From Geomicrobium sp. JCM 19039 (lineage in GTDB: Bacteria > Bacillota > Bacilli > Bacillales > Marinococcaceae), in assembly GCF_000698145.1 (NCBI RefSeq), contig NZ_BAXB01000004.1, positions 1 to 64,000 of the forward strand: 64,000 nucleotides of DNA. The letters run 5' to 3'. The position numbers were made by a program, and so were the translations under genes. Every line of letters begins with the position of its first letter. Position 1 is the first letter of the stretch. This document shows, piece after piece, positions 27,411 through 38,728 of this stretch. The notes beneath the pieces are model-generated. The model was not told where the DNA came from. It saw only the letters and a list, made by a program, of their open reading frames with translations, and made no database searches.

Positions 27411-30400
27411 ATGGGAAAAAAGGTGACGTATCGTCGGAATGTCGCTGTGATGATGATCGGTGCTCTTGTGATGTCTCCGTACGCTGGAGTGTTTGGGTCG
27501 GGTACGGCTCAAGCTGCTGAGCGTTCGAATGTGACGGACTTGCAGCGTGAGAATGCGGAAAGAGCGAACGAGAAAATTGATGATGAGGTCGCACAGGCAT
27601 TCCGGAACAATGACCACGTTTCTGTACTCATCGAGATGTCTGATCAAGTGGATACGTCGGCAGCTGCCCAGCAAGGGTTGCAAAGTGTTGGCAGTGACGC
27701 CACGCCGCACCAACAGCGTCGCGCAATGAGTAACAGTGTATACAATGAGCTTCGCAGTACGGCCATCGACACGCAAGCGACACCGCTTGCGATGTTGGAG
27801 CGAGCACAAGCAGATGGCAAGGTGCTAGAGTATGAGAGTCTTTATATTATGAACGTCATTGCGGCAGAGGTGGACCGTGATACAGCACGGGCGCTATCCT
27901 TCCGCCCAGAAATTAGCCGCATTAAAATGGATGAATTTATTGAACTCGATCTGCCGGAAATGTCGCCAGAGAATATGGAATTGGCTGATAACAGTGTCGA
28001 GTGGAACATCGACCGTGTGAACGCTCCCGATGTATGGATGATCTCGGCATTACGGGCGAAGGGGTAACAGTCGGGATTATTGACTCGGGCACAGACTGGA
28101 CGCACGAAGCGCTACAACAAAATTGGCGTGGTTACAATCCTGATGATCCAGAAAATTCCGACCCATACGGCAACTGGTTTGATGCCGTTGAAGGGCAAGA
28201 TATGCCTTATGACTTAGCTTCTCAGCCTCATGGTACACACGTAATGGGAACGATTCTAGGACAAGACCCTGACGGCGATAACAAGATTGGGGTTGCACCG
28301 GATACCGAATGGATCTCTGCCCGTGCATTCTCGGCACTCGGAGGTACAGAATCTGACCTGCTTGCCTCTGGGCAATACATGTTAGCGCCTGAAGATGATC
28401 CTAGCTTAGCGCCGGACATTGTGAACAACTCTTGGGGCGGGCAACCAGGCGTGGATGATTGGTACCGACCGATGGTTCAAGCGTGGCAAGACTCCGGGAT
28501 TGTTGGCGTCTTCTCTGCGGGGAACTCAGGTCCTGGATCTGAGACGGTAACGCCGCCTGCGAATTATCCGGAAAGTTATGCCGTTGCAGCGGTGGATATT
28601 AATGATGCGGTCGCAAGCTTCTCAAGCCGCGGGCCTTCACAATACGAAGACGATCTGAAGCCAAACATCTCCGCGCCAGGCGTGAACATACGTTCATCCG
28701 TGCCCGGTGGTTATGAAGCAGGATGGAACGGAACGTCGATGGCCGCACCACATATCGCAGGGGCAGCCGCATTGCTGCTATCTGTAGACAGTGGACTGTC
28801 GCCAAACGAAGTGTACGACATCTTAGACGAGACGGCTGAGCCACTAACTGATAGTCAATACACAACCGTTCCAAATGATGCGTACGGACTTGGGATGCTG
28901 AACGCATACGAAGCCGTCGCTTCGATTTCAGGAGATCTTGGAACGTTAGAAGGACAAGTTTTACAAGAAGGCAGTGACGATCTTCCGCCGGAAATCGAGC
29001 ACTCGCCAGTTGATTCCGTTTTTGCTGGGTATGACGTACCAGTAACAGCGACAATTAGTGACGATGTGTCGGTCATTGATGCTGAAGTGTGGATGACAAA
29101 CGACAACATTAACCACTATTATGTGTTCTCGATGGAGCAAGTTTCAGGGGACCATGAAGAAGGCACATATCGCGCAGTGCTTCCAGCAAACTTAATCGAT
29201 GAAGATGGATTTGAATACTACGTTCAAGCACGTGACTACGGACGAAATATCGCTCAAACCGACACATACAATGTGGATGTCGACTTTGGTGTCGAGCCAG
29301 GCGAGTATAGCGAGGACTTCAGCTCTGAGCCTGTCGGCTGGACATTTGACGGCGACTGGGCGTGGGGTGAACCTGAATCAGGCCCTGAGCCTGTGAGTGG
29401 TGACAACCTCGTCGGTACAAACCTTTCTGGCAATTATTCTGACGATACGCACGTACTGTATAGCGTGCCACTAGACCTTCGCGACAGCGATACCGCTTCC
29501 CTACGTACGAACCATTGGTATGACGTCGTTGGTGGTGTTGACTATGCGAATGTACTCGTATCCGATGATTATGGTGACAGTTGGGACATCGCACAAGAGT
29601 TCACAGGCACAAGTGATGGTTGGGACTCACTCTATGTCGATTTAGACGACTATGCAGGTTCAAGCGAACCGGTACTCGTTTCCTTCGTCCTAGAGTCAAA
29701 TAGCTCAACGACAGCTGAAGGCTGGTACTTGGACAATGTGAACCTCGTCGGTGAAGATACAACCGCACCAAACGCACCGGAAAGCTTGGACGTGCAATCA
29801 AGCACGGCAGGACTTCAACTTAGCTGGGATGCACCGGCGGATGAAGATCTTGATTTGAACAACTACTCGGTATACCGTTCGGTTGGTGACGGGTTTGATG
29901 AAATTGGCAACGCGACGTCCACAACATTCCAAGACATGGACGTTGAAGGGGGTACAGAGTATACGTACGCCGTAACAGCGAACGATTATGATGGCAACGA
30001 AAGTGAAACATCCAATGAAGCGACAGCCGTCGCACCGAACATTTCGGTGTTCTACCATAGCAACTTCCAAGATGATGATGGTGAATTTGAAAGTGGTGGA
30101 ACGAACAGTTCATGGGAATGGGGAGAGCCAACCTCAGGCCCGAACGGGGCACTCACTGGCGACAATGTGTGGGCCACAAGCTTGTCAGAGAACTACAACA
30201 ATGCTGAAGACAGCTATATCGGCAGCCCGGTTTTAGACTTGTCAGACGTTGAGCTAGCGGAGCTGCACTTCAACTACTGGCAAGATATCGAGAACAACTG
30301 GGATTACGGCTTGGTTCAAGTGTCTTCAGATGGTGGCGATACGTGGGATGAACTTGCAGAGTTCACGGGTCGTGACCAAGAATGGGCACAAGCTGAAATT

Positions 30401-32807
30401 TCGCTAAATGATTATTTAGGTGAATCGATTCAACTCCGCTTCGCTTTTGATTCTGACAGCATCATTACGTATGCTGGCTGGTACATCGACGATGTAACCG
30501 TCGTTGGAACGAGTGAATCGGTCGATCATGTTGCTGAAAACGAAGGCGTATCCATCGAGCGTCCAGATGTGGAACGCGTGGAACGTGATCTCGATGCGGT
30601 CACGAGCATTCCAGCACCAGACGGGACGTCTGATTATGAAGAATCTGACGTTCGGGAAGAAACGAACGCCCAGCGTCCAACCATCGCCGGTCTCCCGGTC
30701 GATGCGGACGTAACCATTTTAGAAACGAACCGTTCGACGAGCACGAATCCTGCAACAGGCGCGTACAGCTTAAACCATAGTGAAGGTACATTCACTGCGG
30801 TTGCTGAAGCTTACGGATTCTATGCAGAAGAACAAGAAGTCACCATTAGCTCAGGTGAAAGTACGACAGCGAATTTCATGCTCAATGAAATTCCGACCGG
30901 AGAAATTAGCGGTACGGTCGTCAATGAACGTAACGATGAGCCAATTGAAGATGCAACCGTACGTGTGCTAGAAGATCCTTCACTCGTTGACGGTGTGACC
31001 GATGAAGACGGCACATTCCTCATTGAAGATGTGCTAGAAGGAAGCTACACGTTGGCGGTTTCTGCACCGAGCTATCACAGTACGCAAGTGAGCGGTATTG
31101 AAGTCGTTGGTGGCGAAGTGACCGAAGTATCGGTTGAGTTGCGCCCATTCATCGGCTTCGATGATGAAATCGCTTATGACAATGGAAACCCAGAAAATGC
31201 ACTCGTATTGAATGCCGCAAACAACGGGATGGCCGTTCAATTTACACCGGCGGAAGCTGCCATTGTCAACGGGGTGAACGTGTATGTGTGGGGAGATGAC
31301 TTCCCAGTACCCGGCGGTACAGAAACGCAGTTTGCCGTCTATGATACCGATGGAAACGGCAACCCGACGGACCGACTCGTTGAACCATTTGTCGTGGACG
31401 TCGAGCGGGATGCATGGAACTACATCGACCTATCAGAACATGGCATTGTGACCGATCGTGATTTCTTCATCACTTCCATTCAGACAGAAATTGGTGACTT
31501 GTCACCAGCGATTGGTACGGACATGGCAACAGGTGATGCTCAAGCTGAACGTTCGTACTTGTACGTCGGTGGAAGCTTCCAGCAAGAACTTGCTTACGGA
31601 AACTTTATGATCCGTGCAGACGTTTCTTATGAACTTGAAGCACCAGTTATTGAAACGCCTGAAGATATGACGCATACGAACGAAGATACGATTTTAGTTG
31701 AAGGTACGTTGAATGAAAATGCAGATGCAGAAGTAATCATTTACAACAATGAAGAAGAAGCAGCGGTAACAGAAGCCGATGCTGGATCATTCAGTGTTGA
31801 AGTGCCTCTCGATGAAGGTGAGAACGAACTTGTTGCACGGCAGAAGTTGAAGATGGTCTAAGTGACCCATCAGCGCCTGTAACGGTCATTAAAGATACTG
31901 TTGCACCGAACGTAACGATTGAATCACCAGAAGATGGTGACATCACAAACCGTGAAACAGTCACCGTAACGGGCTCAGTGGAAGAAGAGAATCTTGATGA
32001 GCTCACTGTCAATGGTACTGCGGTTGAAGTAGACGATGACGGTAACTTTAGCCACCGTGTCCTCCTTGACCTTGGTGAAAATGAAATTGTTGTTGAAGCA
32101 ACAGACCTTGCAGGAAACACGACAACGGAAAGTGTAACAATCCGTGCAGGTTTTGAAGCGCCAACGATTGAAAATGTACAACCTAGTGAAGATCGACATC
32201 TTGATGCAGGAGAAACGGTAACGATTTCTTTTGATTCAGTGTCTGGATTGGACGCGTCCTTCTCCATTCGGATGCCACTCATCAATGACCCGAGTAATGT
32301 CGTTGAGTTGCCGATGAGAGAGACGTCTGACGGTCATTACGTCGGCTACTGGACGGCGATCTCAAACGCTGTTGCTGAAGGCGCACAAATTGAAATTCGT
32401 GCCACAGATGAATTCGGCAATGAAGTTCGTGAAACCGCGGATGGCAAGCTGTACATCAACACGCCTAGTGATGATGAGCCAACACCAAGTGAGCCGAGAG
32501 CGGTCATCGACATGCGTCATCGATTGATTCTGGCAAGAGCTTCGTATTAGATGCGAGCTCGTCTGAAGCCGATGGCGAAATTGTTGATTACTCCTGGTCA
32601 TTCGGCGACGGCACGCGTGCTTCAGGTGAATCGGTCTACCATACGTACCACCGTTCTGGCACGTACACGGTAACGCTCGGCATTACCGATGAGTATGGCC
32701 AAACCGATCAAGTGACGCAACGTATCCAAGCAGTTGGAGAAGCGTCCGTCATCCTTCCGGTCCCACGCCCGGGACACGGAGATGTACGCACACCATTCTC
32801 TTTCTAA
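27411..32807 (+). CDS. bpr: Bacillopeptidase F-like secreted S8 serine protease, three frameshifts
   Basis: Large secreted subtilisin-like protease of about 1800 residues. Order: signal peptide (ends AQA-AE, about residue 34), inhibitor-like propeptide, S8 domain with Asp in IIDSGTDWTHE, His in QPHGTHVMG, NNSWGG and Ser in GWNGTSMAAPH, then two MAM/InhA-like domains (WAWGEPESGP; WEWGEPTSGP) flanking a fibronectin-like part, carboxypeptidase-regulatory-like repeats, glucodextranase-like Ig repeats, and a PKD domain (SWSFGDGTRASG). It follows B. subtilis Bpr segment by segment up to the PKD part, which Bpr lacks. One base is missing near 28036 (G), 31840 (A) and 32512 (G). Strong aaggagg before ATG 27411. 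Confidence 0.9.
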
Positions 32808-32836
32808 AATAGCCCCCCCTGGCTAAATGAAAACCA

Positions 32837-32873
32837 ACCAAAACCAACATCTATTATGGATGTTGGGTTTTGG
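32837..32873 (+). terminator. Terminator after bpr
   Basis: Stem ccaacatc/gatgttgg (32844-32851 with 32859-32866), 7-base loop, then gtttt. A small hairpin tagcc-ccccct-ggcta precedes it at 32809-32825. Confidence 0.65.
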
Positions 32874-32902
32874 CGTGAGTGGAAGGTGAAGCGAACCCAG
32901 AC

Positions 32903-32943
32903 CCAACTTGCTGTCGGCGCGGCTCGCGCCAACAGCAAGTTGG
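32903..32943. repeat. GC-rich hairpin module, short copy 3
   Basis: Long palindrome: ccaacttgctgt (32903-32914) pairs perfectly with acagcaagttgg (32932-32943), with cggcgcg-gct-cgcgcc in the centre. It keeps only the first GC hairpin of the module. Confidence 0.65.
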
Positions 32944-32978
32944 TAGTTTGTGCTTTGCGGGAAGCACGAAACCTGATT

Positions 32979-33060
32979 CTGTTACGTAGCTTAGGTATTC
33001 TGTACTCAAATTGGGGAAAAGTTTCCGTTCTGCGGAATAATTGGACCGGCTTGGGCTCAG
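32979..33060. repeat. Dyad repeat element copy R3 (diverged)
   Basis: Forward half-sites at 32979 and 33000 (ctgtactcaaattg), inverted remnant cttgggctcag at 33047-33060. The steps 21 and 47 are kept although the sequence has diverged. Confidence 0.55.
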
Positions 33061-33123
33061 ATGGAACAACTAGATTACAGTTTTTAGCCAAGAAACGCGA
33101 GTACCACCCCGCACGCCAAATAC

Positions 33124-33153
33124 TTGTAGAGCGGCACGGTCAATGCCTATAAT
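33124..33153 (+). promoter_or_regulatory. Possible sigma-A promoter of SEC-C gene
   Basis: TTGTAG and TATAAT separated by 18 bp, about 160 bp upstream of the gene. The region 33061-33310 otherwise shows nothing. Confidence 0.4.
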
Positions 33154-33310
33154 AACGCGTTAATTGATGGATTGTTGGGTGGTTTTTCTCGTTGGACTGG
33201 CGCTATGCTTGCTAGGGAGATTGTCATTTTGTAAGGAATGGATTATCGTAGTCTTATAGCATGACATTCGCTTGGTGGTGAGCCAAGCGTTTTATATGTA
33301 TAAGGAGCGG

Positions 33311-34396
33311 ATGATCATCGAACATGTAGGAAGAAATGAACCTTGCCCTTGTGGAAGCGGGAAAAAATACAAGAAATGCCACGGAAAAGAACCGGCGATG
33401 CCGATTGCACAAACGGTTAATGAAAATTTAAAGACGTTGCAAGAGGAGTTTTTGCAACAAACGATGAAAAAAGATGCGAAGAGAATTGATCGAGTCATTC
33501 GGAGTGTATATGACTTGGACAAACTCGATCGGCAAGGTCGAGATTATGCGTACTTTTTTGCGGGGTTGTGGGTCATCACGAAACATCCGTTCGACGGTCA
33601 TACGATGATGGAGCGTTTTGTCGAACATAAACAAAAAAGTATTTGGAGACCTTCTGTTGAGGAAAGTTTCAAACGCTGGCCAGCCGTCGGTCCTTCGGTC
33701 TATCGTGTGTTAGAAGCCGAATCAAAGGACCTCATCTTTGTGGAAGATTTGTTTTCCAATGAGAAAAGTCAGCTTATCTTAAATCCTGAGGAGCGTTCGG
33801 AAGATCGTGCACCGGAACGTGGTGAAATTTTGCTTGCGGTATTACTGCCAGCAGGGGACAGTTACCAATCGCTTGCCGCTCCGTTGCACTTACTCGGAAC
33901 GGTTGCAAAGGATCGAGAACAACTGATCATTGAAGCCTTTGAAGCGAGTGGTCGATCTGAGACGTTTATGGATGACCATTTCATGCATGTGCTCATGCTT
34001 AGTTTATACGGAAAAAAAGAAGAGCAAACGAGTGAAACCCGCACTGAGCGTTATGACTCAAAAGAACAACAAGTCGTGGCGAACGAGTATAATAGCTACA
34101 TTGAAGCCCATGGCAAGCCCGAGTATAAAGAAGTGGGAGAGTTGTTGTGGCAGCGGTATACCGAGCGTGAAAACCCGCGCATTCAAAAGCCTGAAAGCTA
34201 TGCGGCAGCACTTACGTACTTGATTGAAACAAACATCGCAGGTGAAAAGGTGACAAAGAAATCCATTGCTGAACACTTCTCTATTTCTACGAGCACATTA
34301 TCCAACAGGCATAAACAGATGGAGACTGTTCTGGAAGAAGATATTCAAGAAGTGAATACGGCTCTGGAACAACTCGAAGCAACTGAATCGATGTGA
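33311..34396 (+). CDS. SEC-C zinc-binding domain protein with C-terminal HTH
   Basis: About 361 residues from ATG 33311 (aaggag close upstream). The N-terminus [20 protein letters not shown] is a SEC-C zinc motif (CxCx8CH), known from SecA and many uncharacterised proteins. The middle is not recognised. The C-terminus [20 protein letters not shown] looks like a helix-turn-helix, so a DNA- or RNA-binding role is possible. Monocistronic: promoter-like sequence upstream, terminator directly after. Intact. Confidence 0.8.
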
Positions 34397-34398
34397 AA

Positions 34399-34445
34399 AA
34401 ACGAGCGTTAGGATCGACAAAGATCCGGACGCTCGTTTTTATTTA
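34399..34445 (+). terminator. Terminator after SEC-C gene
   Basis: Long stem aaacgagcgt(ta)ggatc with gatcc(gg)acgctcgttt, 6-base loop, then ttttt. A tract upstream makes it usable in both directions. Confidence 0.88.
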
Positions 34446-34559
34446 TCGTCAAGCATAGCTTGGTTTCGGTATTAATGACCCGTGACAAAAGACATATAGA
34501 AGCGTCAGTTTCACTTCAAGAAGTGGCGGGATTTAGTTGTAGGTTAGATTAGTAATATA

Positions 34560-34913
34560 GAATCTTCATATGTTGAATAATTCATAAACTATATGTTTAT
34601 CGTGTTAGATTGAAGTGAAATTCATAGATGAAAACACAAAAAACAGACCATAGATGTATTTTCATAGAAAAAGCCATGAATTCGAGAAATGGGCAAAACG
34701 TAGGTTTAAAATAAGAGAGATGAGTGATATGGTAGGTTACGGAATATACTAGTAATGTTTTCCTGTAAAACTATTTTTTGGACTTGTTAGTCCTAGAAAT
34801 TATTAGTGTGAAAGGTTTAAAACCCATGAAAGCGCTATATTTCCAGGATTAATATTCAGAATATCCAGTGATGACAGGAAAAATAGTACATGGGAAATAT
34901 ATGAAAATATTAT
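34560..34913. other. AT-rich upstream region with repeated TTCATA
   Basis: No gene from 34446 to 35027. TTCATA occurs at 34565, 34581, 34621, 34661 and again in the promoter spacer at 34927. A long, AT-rich leader of this kind is usual before highly expressed S-layer genes. Confidence 0.4.
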
Positions 34914-34943
34914 TTGACATACGAATTTCATAGTTTATATAAT
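34914..34943 (+). promoter_or_regulatory. Sigma-A promoter of S-layer gene
   Basis: TTGACA (34914-34919), 18-bp AT-rich spacer, TATAAT (34938-34943): both boxes are perfect consensus, as expected for a very strongly expressed gene. The predicted leader is about 75 bases and contains the small inverted repeat ttagg-gtcctgat-cctaa (about 34975) before aggagg. Confidence 0.8.
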
Positions 34944-35027
34944 ATTTCATGTTAGTATCTTCCAAAAATGATCTTAGGGTCCTGATCCTAAAAACTCAGT
35001 ACGATAATTTGCTAGGAGGCAATATGA

Positions 35028-37733
35028 ATGGCTTATAATCCGAAGTCTTATCGCAAAGTAATTGCAGGTACAATGACTGCAGCAATGGCGGCGTCTGCAT
35101 TCGCAGTAACGACACCACAGCAGGTGGCGGATGCTCAAGAGCAAACATTTGTTGATGTTCCACCAACGGATACACACTTTGAAAATATTGAACGTGCAGC
35201 GGAGCGCGGCATTATCACGGGCTATAGCTCAGACAACACATTTCGTCCATCTGATAACATTATTCGTGGACAAGCAGCGACAATGATGGCGCGTGCCCTC
35301 GATCTTGATGTTCCTGAAACAGTAGAAGAAGATCTTTACCCAGATGTTTCAGCTACGCATACGTTTGCACCCGTTGTTAAAGCGGTAACAGAGGCAGGCG
35401 TTATGACTGGACGTCTTGGCAACACGCAATTTGACACAGGTCTTGATGTATCTAGAGAGCAAGTTGCATCCATGATCGTTCGTGCGTTCGATCTTCAACC
35501 AATTGAAGGTTCTGACGCAGTTGTTGAAGATATCGATGATGCATACTCTGCACACCGTGAAAACATTGAAATTCTCGCTCAATACAACATCACATCAACG
35601 AGTGACAATCACTTTAATCCACAAGCGTCTGTAACACGTGGACAAATGGCAACATTCTTAGAGCGCACGTTCGACGTTGTGCACACACAAGATTCTGGTC
35701 TTGTAAGTGTAACGGCTGTAGACCAAAACACTGTTGAAGTGGCGTTTGATCACGAAGTTAATGCAGAAGACATCACAGCTGATTTCTTTACATTCAACAA
35801 CGACCTTGATGTCTTAGATGCTGAATCTACAGACGACAATGTAATCACGCTTACGACGAGTGACCAAGTTGAAGATACAGCGTACACGCTTAGCTTCGAC
35901 GGCGAGCGCACAACGCTTTCATTTATCGGTAGCGGCGAAGCTGGTGACGTTGAAGAAGTGGCGATTGAAAATGCTGCAGCAAACGTTGAAGGCTCAACAG
36001 CTACAGTTACAGCCGACGTAACAGGCGCAGCTGAAGATGCAGAAGCACATGTCGCGATCGTTGATGCTGACGGTGAAACGGTTCAAGAAGCAGACGTAGC
36101 GGTTGAAGACGAAGCAATTTCAGCAGAATTTGCTGGATTCCTTCCAGGCGAATACACAGCTGAAATCACAGTTGGCGACGCTGAAGCAAGCGTTGACTTC
36201 GAAATTACAGAGCTCCTCCTTCCACTTGAAGAAGCAGCGGCTACAACAACAACGATCCGCACCGAAGAAGGCCAAGCGCTTGAATTCACTGTTGACGGAT
36301 ATGCACTTTCGACTGCTGAGCTTGAAGAAGCTGGGTATGAGGTGGAGTACGTATTCAACGACAACAACTTCGAATTGAATGAAGAAGGATTGTTCGATGC
36401 AAGTGGATTCAGCCATGAGGACACAATTTCTTACGCTGTTGAAATTACTGATGGTGAAACGACAGTTCGTACAGATCGCCAAGACGTGAATATTTTTGAT
36501 GCAAACGTAGCGACAGAAGTTACAGAAGCTGCACTATTCATCGGTGACGATCAGCTTGAGAACAACCAAGCGCCAATCAACCATGACGATGAAGTTGAAG
36601 TGAAAGCTGTTGGAGCGGTAAATGCATTCGGTGAAGAGTTGGATGAAGAAATTGTTGAAGAACTTACAGTAGAAGACATTCGTTCTAGCGTTTCTTCAGT
36701 AGCGAACTACAACAACGATCGTTTAAACCTTGTTAATGAAGGAACGACAACACTTACTGTTTCTTTTGACGGTATTGAAGAAGCGGTAACATTGGATATT
36801 GAAGTGATCGGTGCGGAAGAGCTTTCAGCAATTGAAGAAGCTGGTGAAACGAAGCGCTTCGTTCGCAATGCTGATGGAGTTGTAGGAAACCTTACTGTAA
36901 ATGCATTGAACCAATACGGTGGTGTTTGGACGGGTGACGAGAGCGTTGATGTTGAGATCACTGATGCTGAAGGCGAAACTGTGATAGTTGATCAGTCGAT
37001 TATTGACGAAGGTCAAATTATCGTTAACCTTAATGAAGTAACTGAAGGTGGTCTTGAAGCAGGTACGTACACTGTAGACTTCACTCATGATGATGTTGAA
37101 CTTGGTTCCGTCACTGTTGAAATCATCGAGCATGACAGCAACGATGTTGATAGCTATTTCTTTGACATTGAAGAAGATGTTCTTGACCTATTCGTTGAAG
37201 ATGCAGAGACGCCTGAAGGAGAAGTCATTGCTCCATCAGATGTAGTTGTTACAGAAGATTTAACGGTTAATGGTTCTTATGAGGGTGTACAAGTAGATCA
37301 AGATGTTGTTTCTAGTGCACTGGAAGCATTGCCAGGAAATATTGAAGTAACGTCTTCAAACCTTGATGTTGTTGACATCAATGATAGTGACGATAACACT
37401 GAATACGAAGTTGTCGCTAAAGGTGCAGGTACAGCGACACTTACGCTTGTACAAGTGGAAGGTGGATTCACAACTCAACTTGCTTCTGTTGAAGTAACAG
37501 TAGAGAACAGTGCGCCACAAGTAACAGAGCTTACTGTTAAAGAAGATGAAGAGCTCGTTGTAAACGCTGAAGGTACGATGATTTCAAACCTTGAAGCTCT
37601 TGAGTCAAATGTAGAAACAATCACTGCAGATATGATTGAAGAAATTATCTTCTCAAGCAGCGATGAAGAAGTAACGATCGTTATTGCTGACCTCTACGGC
37701 GGTGGAACATTCGTTCTTCCTGCAACTCGCTAA
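35028..37733 (+). CDS. S-layer homology (SLH) domain protein, probable S-layer protein
   Basis: 901 residues, very acidic, secreted. Signal peptide MAYNPKSYRKVIAGTM to about residue 36 (ADAQE), then three SLH domains (about 40-85, 100-150, 165-215; motifs ITGYSSDNTFRPSDNI, MTGRLGNTQFD, TSTSDNHFNPQASVTRGQ) that bind pyruvylated wall polymer. The rest is a series of beta-sandwich-like repeats rich in Glu/Asp without catalytic motifs. Own consensus promoter, aggagg and strong terminator. Its codons favour GAA/GTT more uniformly than its neighbours, in line with high expression. Paralogue of the gene at 39100. Intact. Confidence 0.88.
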   Translation: MAYNPKSYRKVIAGTMTAAMAASAFAVTTPQQVADAQEQTFVDVPPTDTHFENIERAAERGIITGYSSDNTFRPSDNIIRGQAATMMARALDLDVPETVEEDLYPDVSATHTFAPVVKAVTEAGVMTGRLGNTQFDTGLDVSREQVASMIVRAFDLQPIEGSDAVVEDIDDAYSAHRENIEILAQYNITSTSDNHFNPQASVTRGQMATFLERTFDVVHTQDSGLVSVTAVDQNTVEVAFDHEVNAEDITADFFTFNNDLDVLDAESTDDNVITLTTSDQVEDTAYTLSFDGERTTLSFIGSGEAGDVEEVAIENAAANVEGSTATVTADVTGAAEDAEAHVAIVDADGETVQEADVAVEDEAISAEFAGFLPGEYTAEITVGDAEASVDFEITELLLPLEEAAATTTTIRTEEGQALEFTVDGYALSTAELEEAGYEVEYVFNDNNFELNEEGLFDASGFSHEDTISYAVEITDGETTVRTDRQDVNIFDANVATEVTEAALFIGDDQLENNQAPINHDDEVEVKAVGAVNAFGEELDEEIVEELTVEDIRSSVSSVANYNNDRLNLVNEGTTTLTVSFDGIEEAVTLDIEVIGAEELSAIEEAGETKRFVRNADGVVGNLTVNALNQYGGVWTGDESVDVEITDAEGETVIVDQSIIDEGQIIVNLNEVTEGGLEAGTYTVDFTHDDVELGSVTVEIIEHDSNDVDSYFFDIEEDVLDLFVEDAETPEGEVIAPSDVVVTEDLTVNGSYEGVQVDQDVVSSALEALPGNIEVTSSNLDVVDINDSDDNTEYEVVAKGAGTATLTLVQVEGGFTTQLASVEVTVENSAPQVTELTVKEDEELVVNAEGTMISNLEALESNVETITADMIEEIIFSSSDEEVTIVIADLYGGGTFVLPATR

Positions 37734-37747
37734 TAAATTTACTGACG

Positions 37748-37778
37748 AAAGACCGGGCAGGATGCCCGGTCTTTTTTT
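37748..37778 (+). terminator. Terminator after S-layer gene
   Basis: Eleven-pair stem aaagaccgggc/gcccggtcttt with loop aggat and seven T. Very strong. Confidence 0.92.
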
Positions 37779-37870
37779 ATGAAAACGACTAGATTTTAAA
37801 ATGCTAGTCAAGTGATTTACTAGAAGGAAGCGCTAGATTTTAACATCTGGTAAGCTCGGTAAAGTAGAAA

Positions 37871-37931
37871 CTGTGCTCGAGTTGGGGAAAATCGCAGGAA
37901 AAGCGGTAGATTCTCATAAACTAGGGAACAG
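37871..37931. repeat. Dyad repeat element copy R4a
   Basis: Forward half-site ctgtgctcgagttg (37871) and inverted aaactagggaacag (37918), step 47. The outer half-sites are lost. Confidence 0.75.
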
Positions 37932-37954
37932 ATGACAAGGTCACGTGTGCATCC

Positions 37955-38005
37955 CCGCGCCGAACCTAGTCCGATTTGGCTTCGGCCTGCTGGGGCCGAC
38001 AGGTT
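37955..38005. repeat. GC-rich hairpin module, copy 4
   Basis: Diverged copy: ccgcgccga, then tttggcttcggcctgctggg and gccgaca. Lies between dyad elements R4a and R4b. Confidence 0.5.
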
Positions 38006-38026
38006 GCTTGCTTATGGGTAGTGAAT

Positions 38027-38129
38027 CTGCGCTCCAGTTGGAACAAACTGCGCGCAAGTTTAGCGGAATGAGCGTCGAAATCGTTAAACGAGGCAAACTT
38101 GCGCGCAGAAACCGTAAACTAGCGCGCAA
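38027..38129. repeat. Dyad repeat element copy R4b (complete)
   Basis: Four half-sites: ctgcgctccagttg (38027), ctgcgcgcaagttt (38048), aaacttgcgcgcag (38095), aaactagcgcgcaa (38116). Steps 21, 47, 21. The inner pair is a perfect 14-bp inverted repeat. Confidence 0.88.
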
Positions 38130-38196
38130 AATGGCACCAAGCACCGCGCTATTCCTCCAATCCAACAACCAACAGGGCAGATCAGGAAAATCTTAT

Positions 38197-38243
38197 GTTC
38201 ATTCTATATAGATCGTTTTGGGTGCGATCTATATAAGTTGAAC
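38197..38243. repeat. Inverted repeat gttcattctatatagatcg
   Basis: Left arm 38197-38215 and right arm 38225-38243 pair at 15 of 19 positions around a 9-base loop. The left arm recurs as a direct repeat at 38729-38746; the right arm with flank recurs inverted at 47774-47801. Confidence 0.65.
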
Positions 38244-38400
38244 GAAAGAATTTCACTGAATCAGATGACCGAGATCGGTCTTTACAGGCAAACGCCTACC
38301 TATCGTCTGTTGAAGATCATCTCACTTCGATGTCGATCGTTGTTCGTTGCTGCAAGGATTGTGGGCAACACGGAAGACGTTTGCTGAATGATAAAAAGAC

Positions 38401-38640
38401 GTGACCGATGGTCACCATCTGGCGCAAGCGTGTGATGACCTGGCACTTATGTGACAATCCAGTCTTTAAACCATGCACTTTCGACCCTCAACGGTCACAT
38501 ATATCCCGATTTGTGACCGTTGACTCCGTTTATGTGCCCACCCACGTTTAAAATGAAAATTTTTCTTTCCCAAGTGTCACAAAAATGAATATATGGGGTA
38601 TTTGGGCTTCTTTCCACACTGTGACCAGTAGACCAGAAAC
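38401..38640. other. Cluster of GTGAC/GTCAC words with inverted repeats
   Basis: Seven GTGAC or GTCAC words in 235 bp. They include gtgaccgatggtcac (38401-38415) and an 11-bp perfect inverted repeat caacggtcaca/tgtgaccgttg (38489-38499 with 38512-38522). No gene is present. Could be binding sites for a regulator of the S-layer genes on either side. Confidence 0.45.
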
Positions 38641-38728
38641 GTGAACCGTATTGCTCTTATGCTCTGAAGTGCAAGCATCCGCTTGGCGTGGGAAGCAACA
38701 ACGAACTGTGCAACTAGGAAAATGTTAA

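Noticed and set aside
38027-38129. Dyad element read as a simple Rho-independent terminator
   Set aside because: The arms are more than 30 bp apart, no T run follows, and real terminators already stand after the neighbouring genes.
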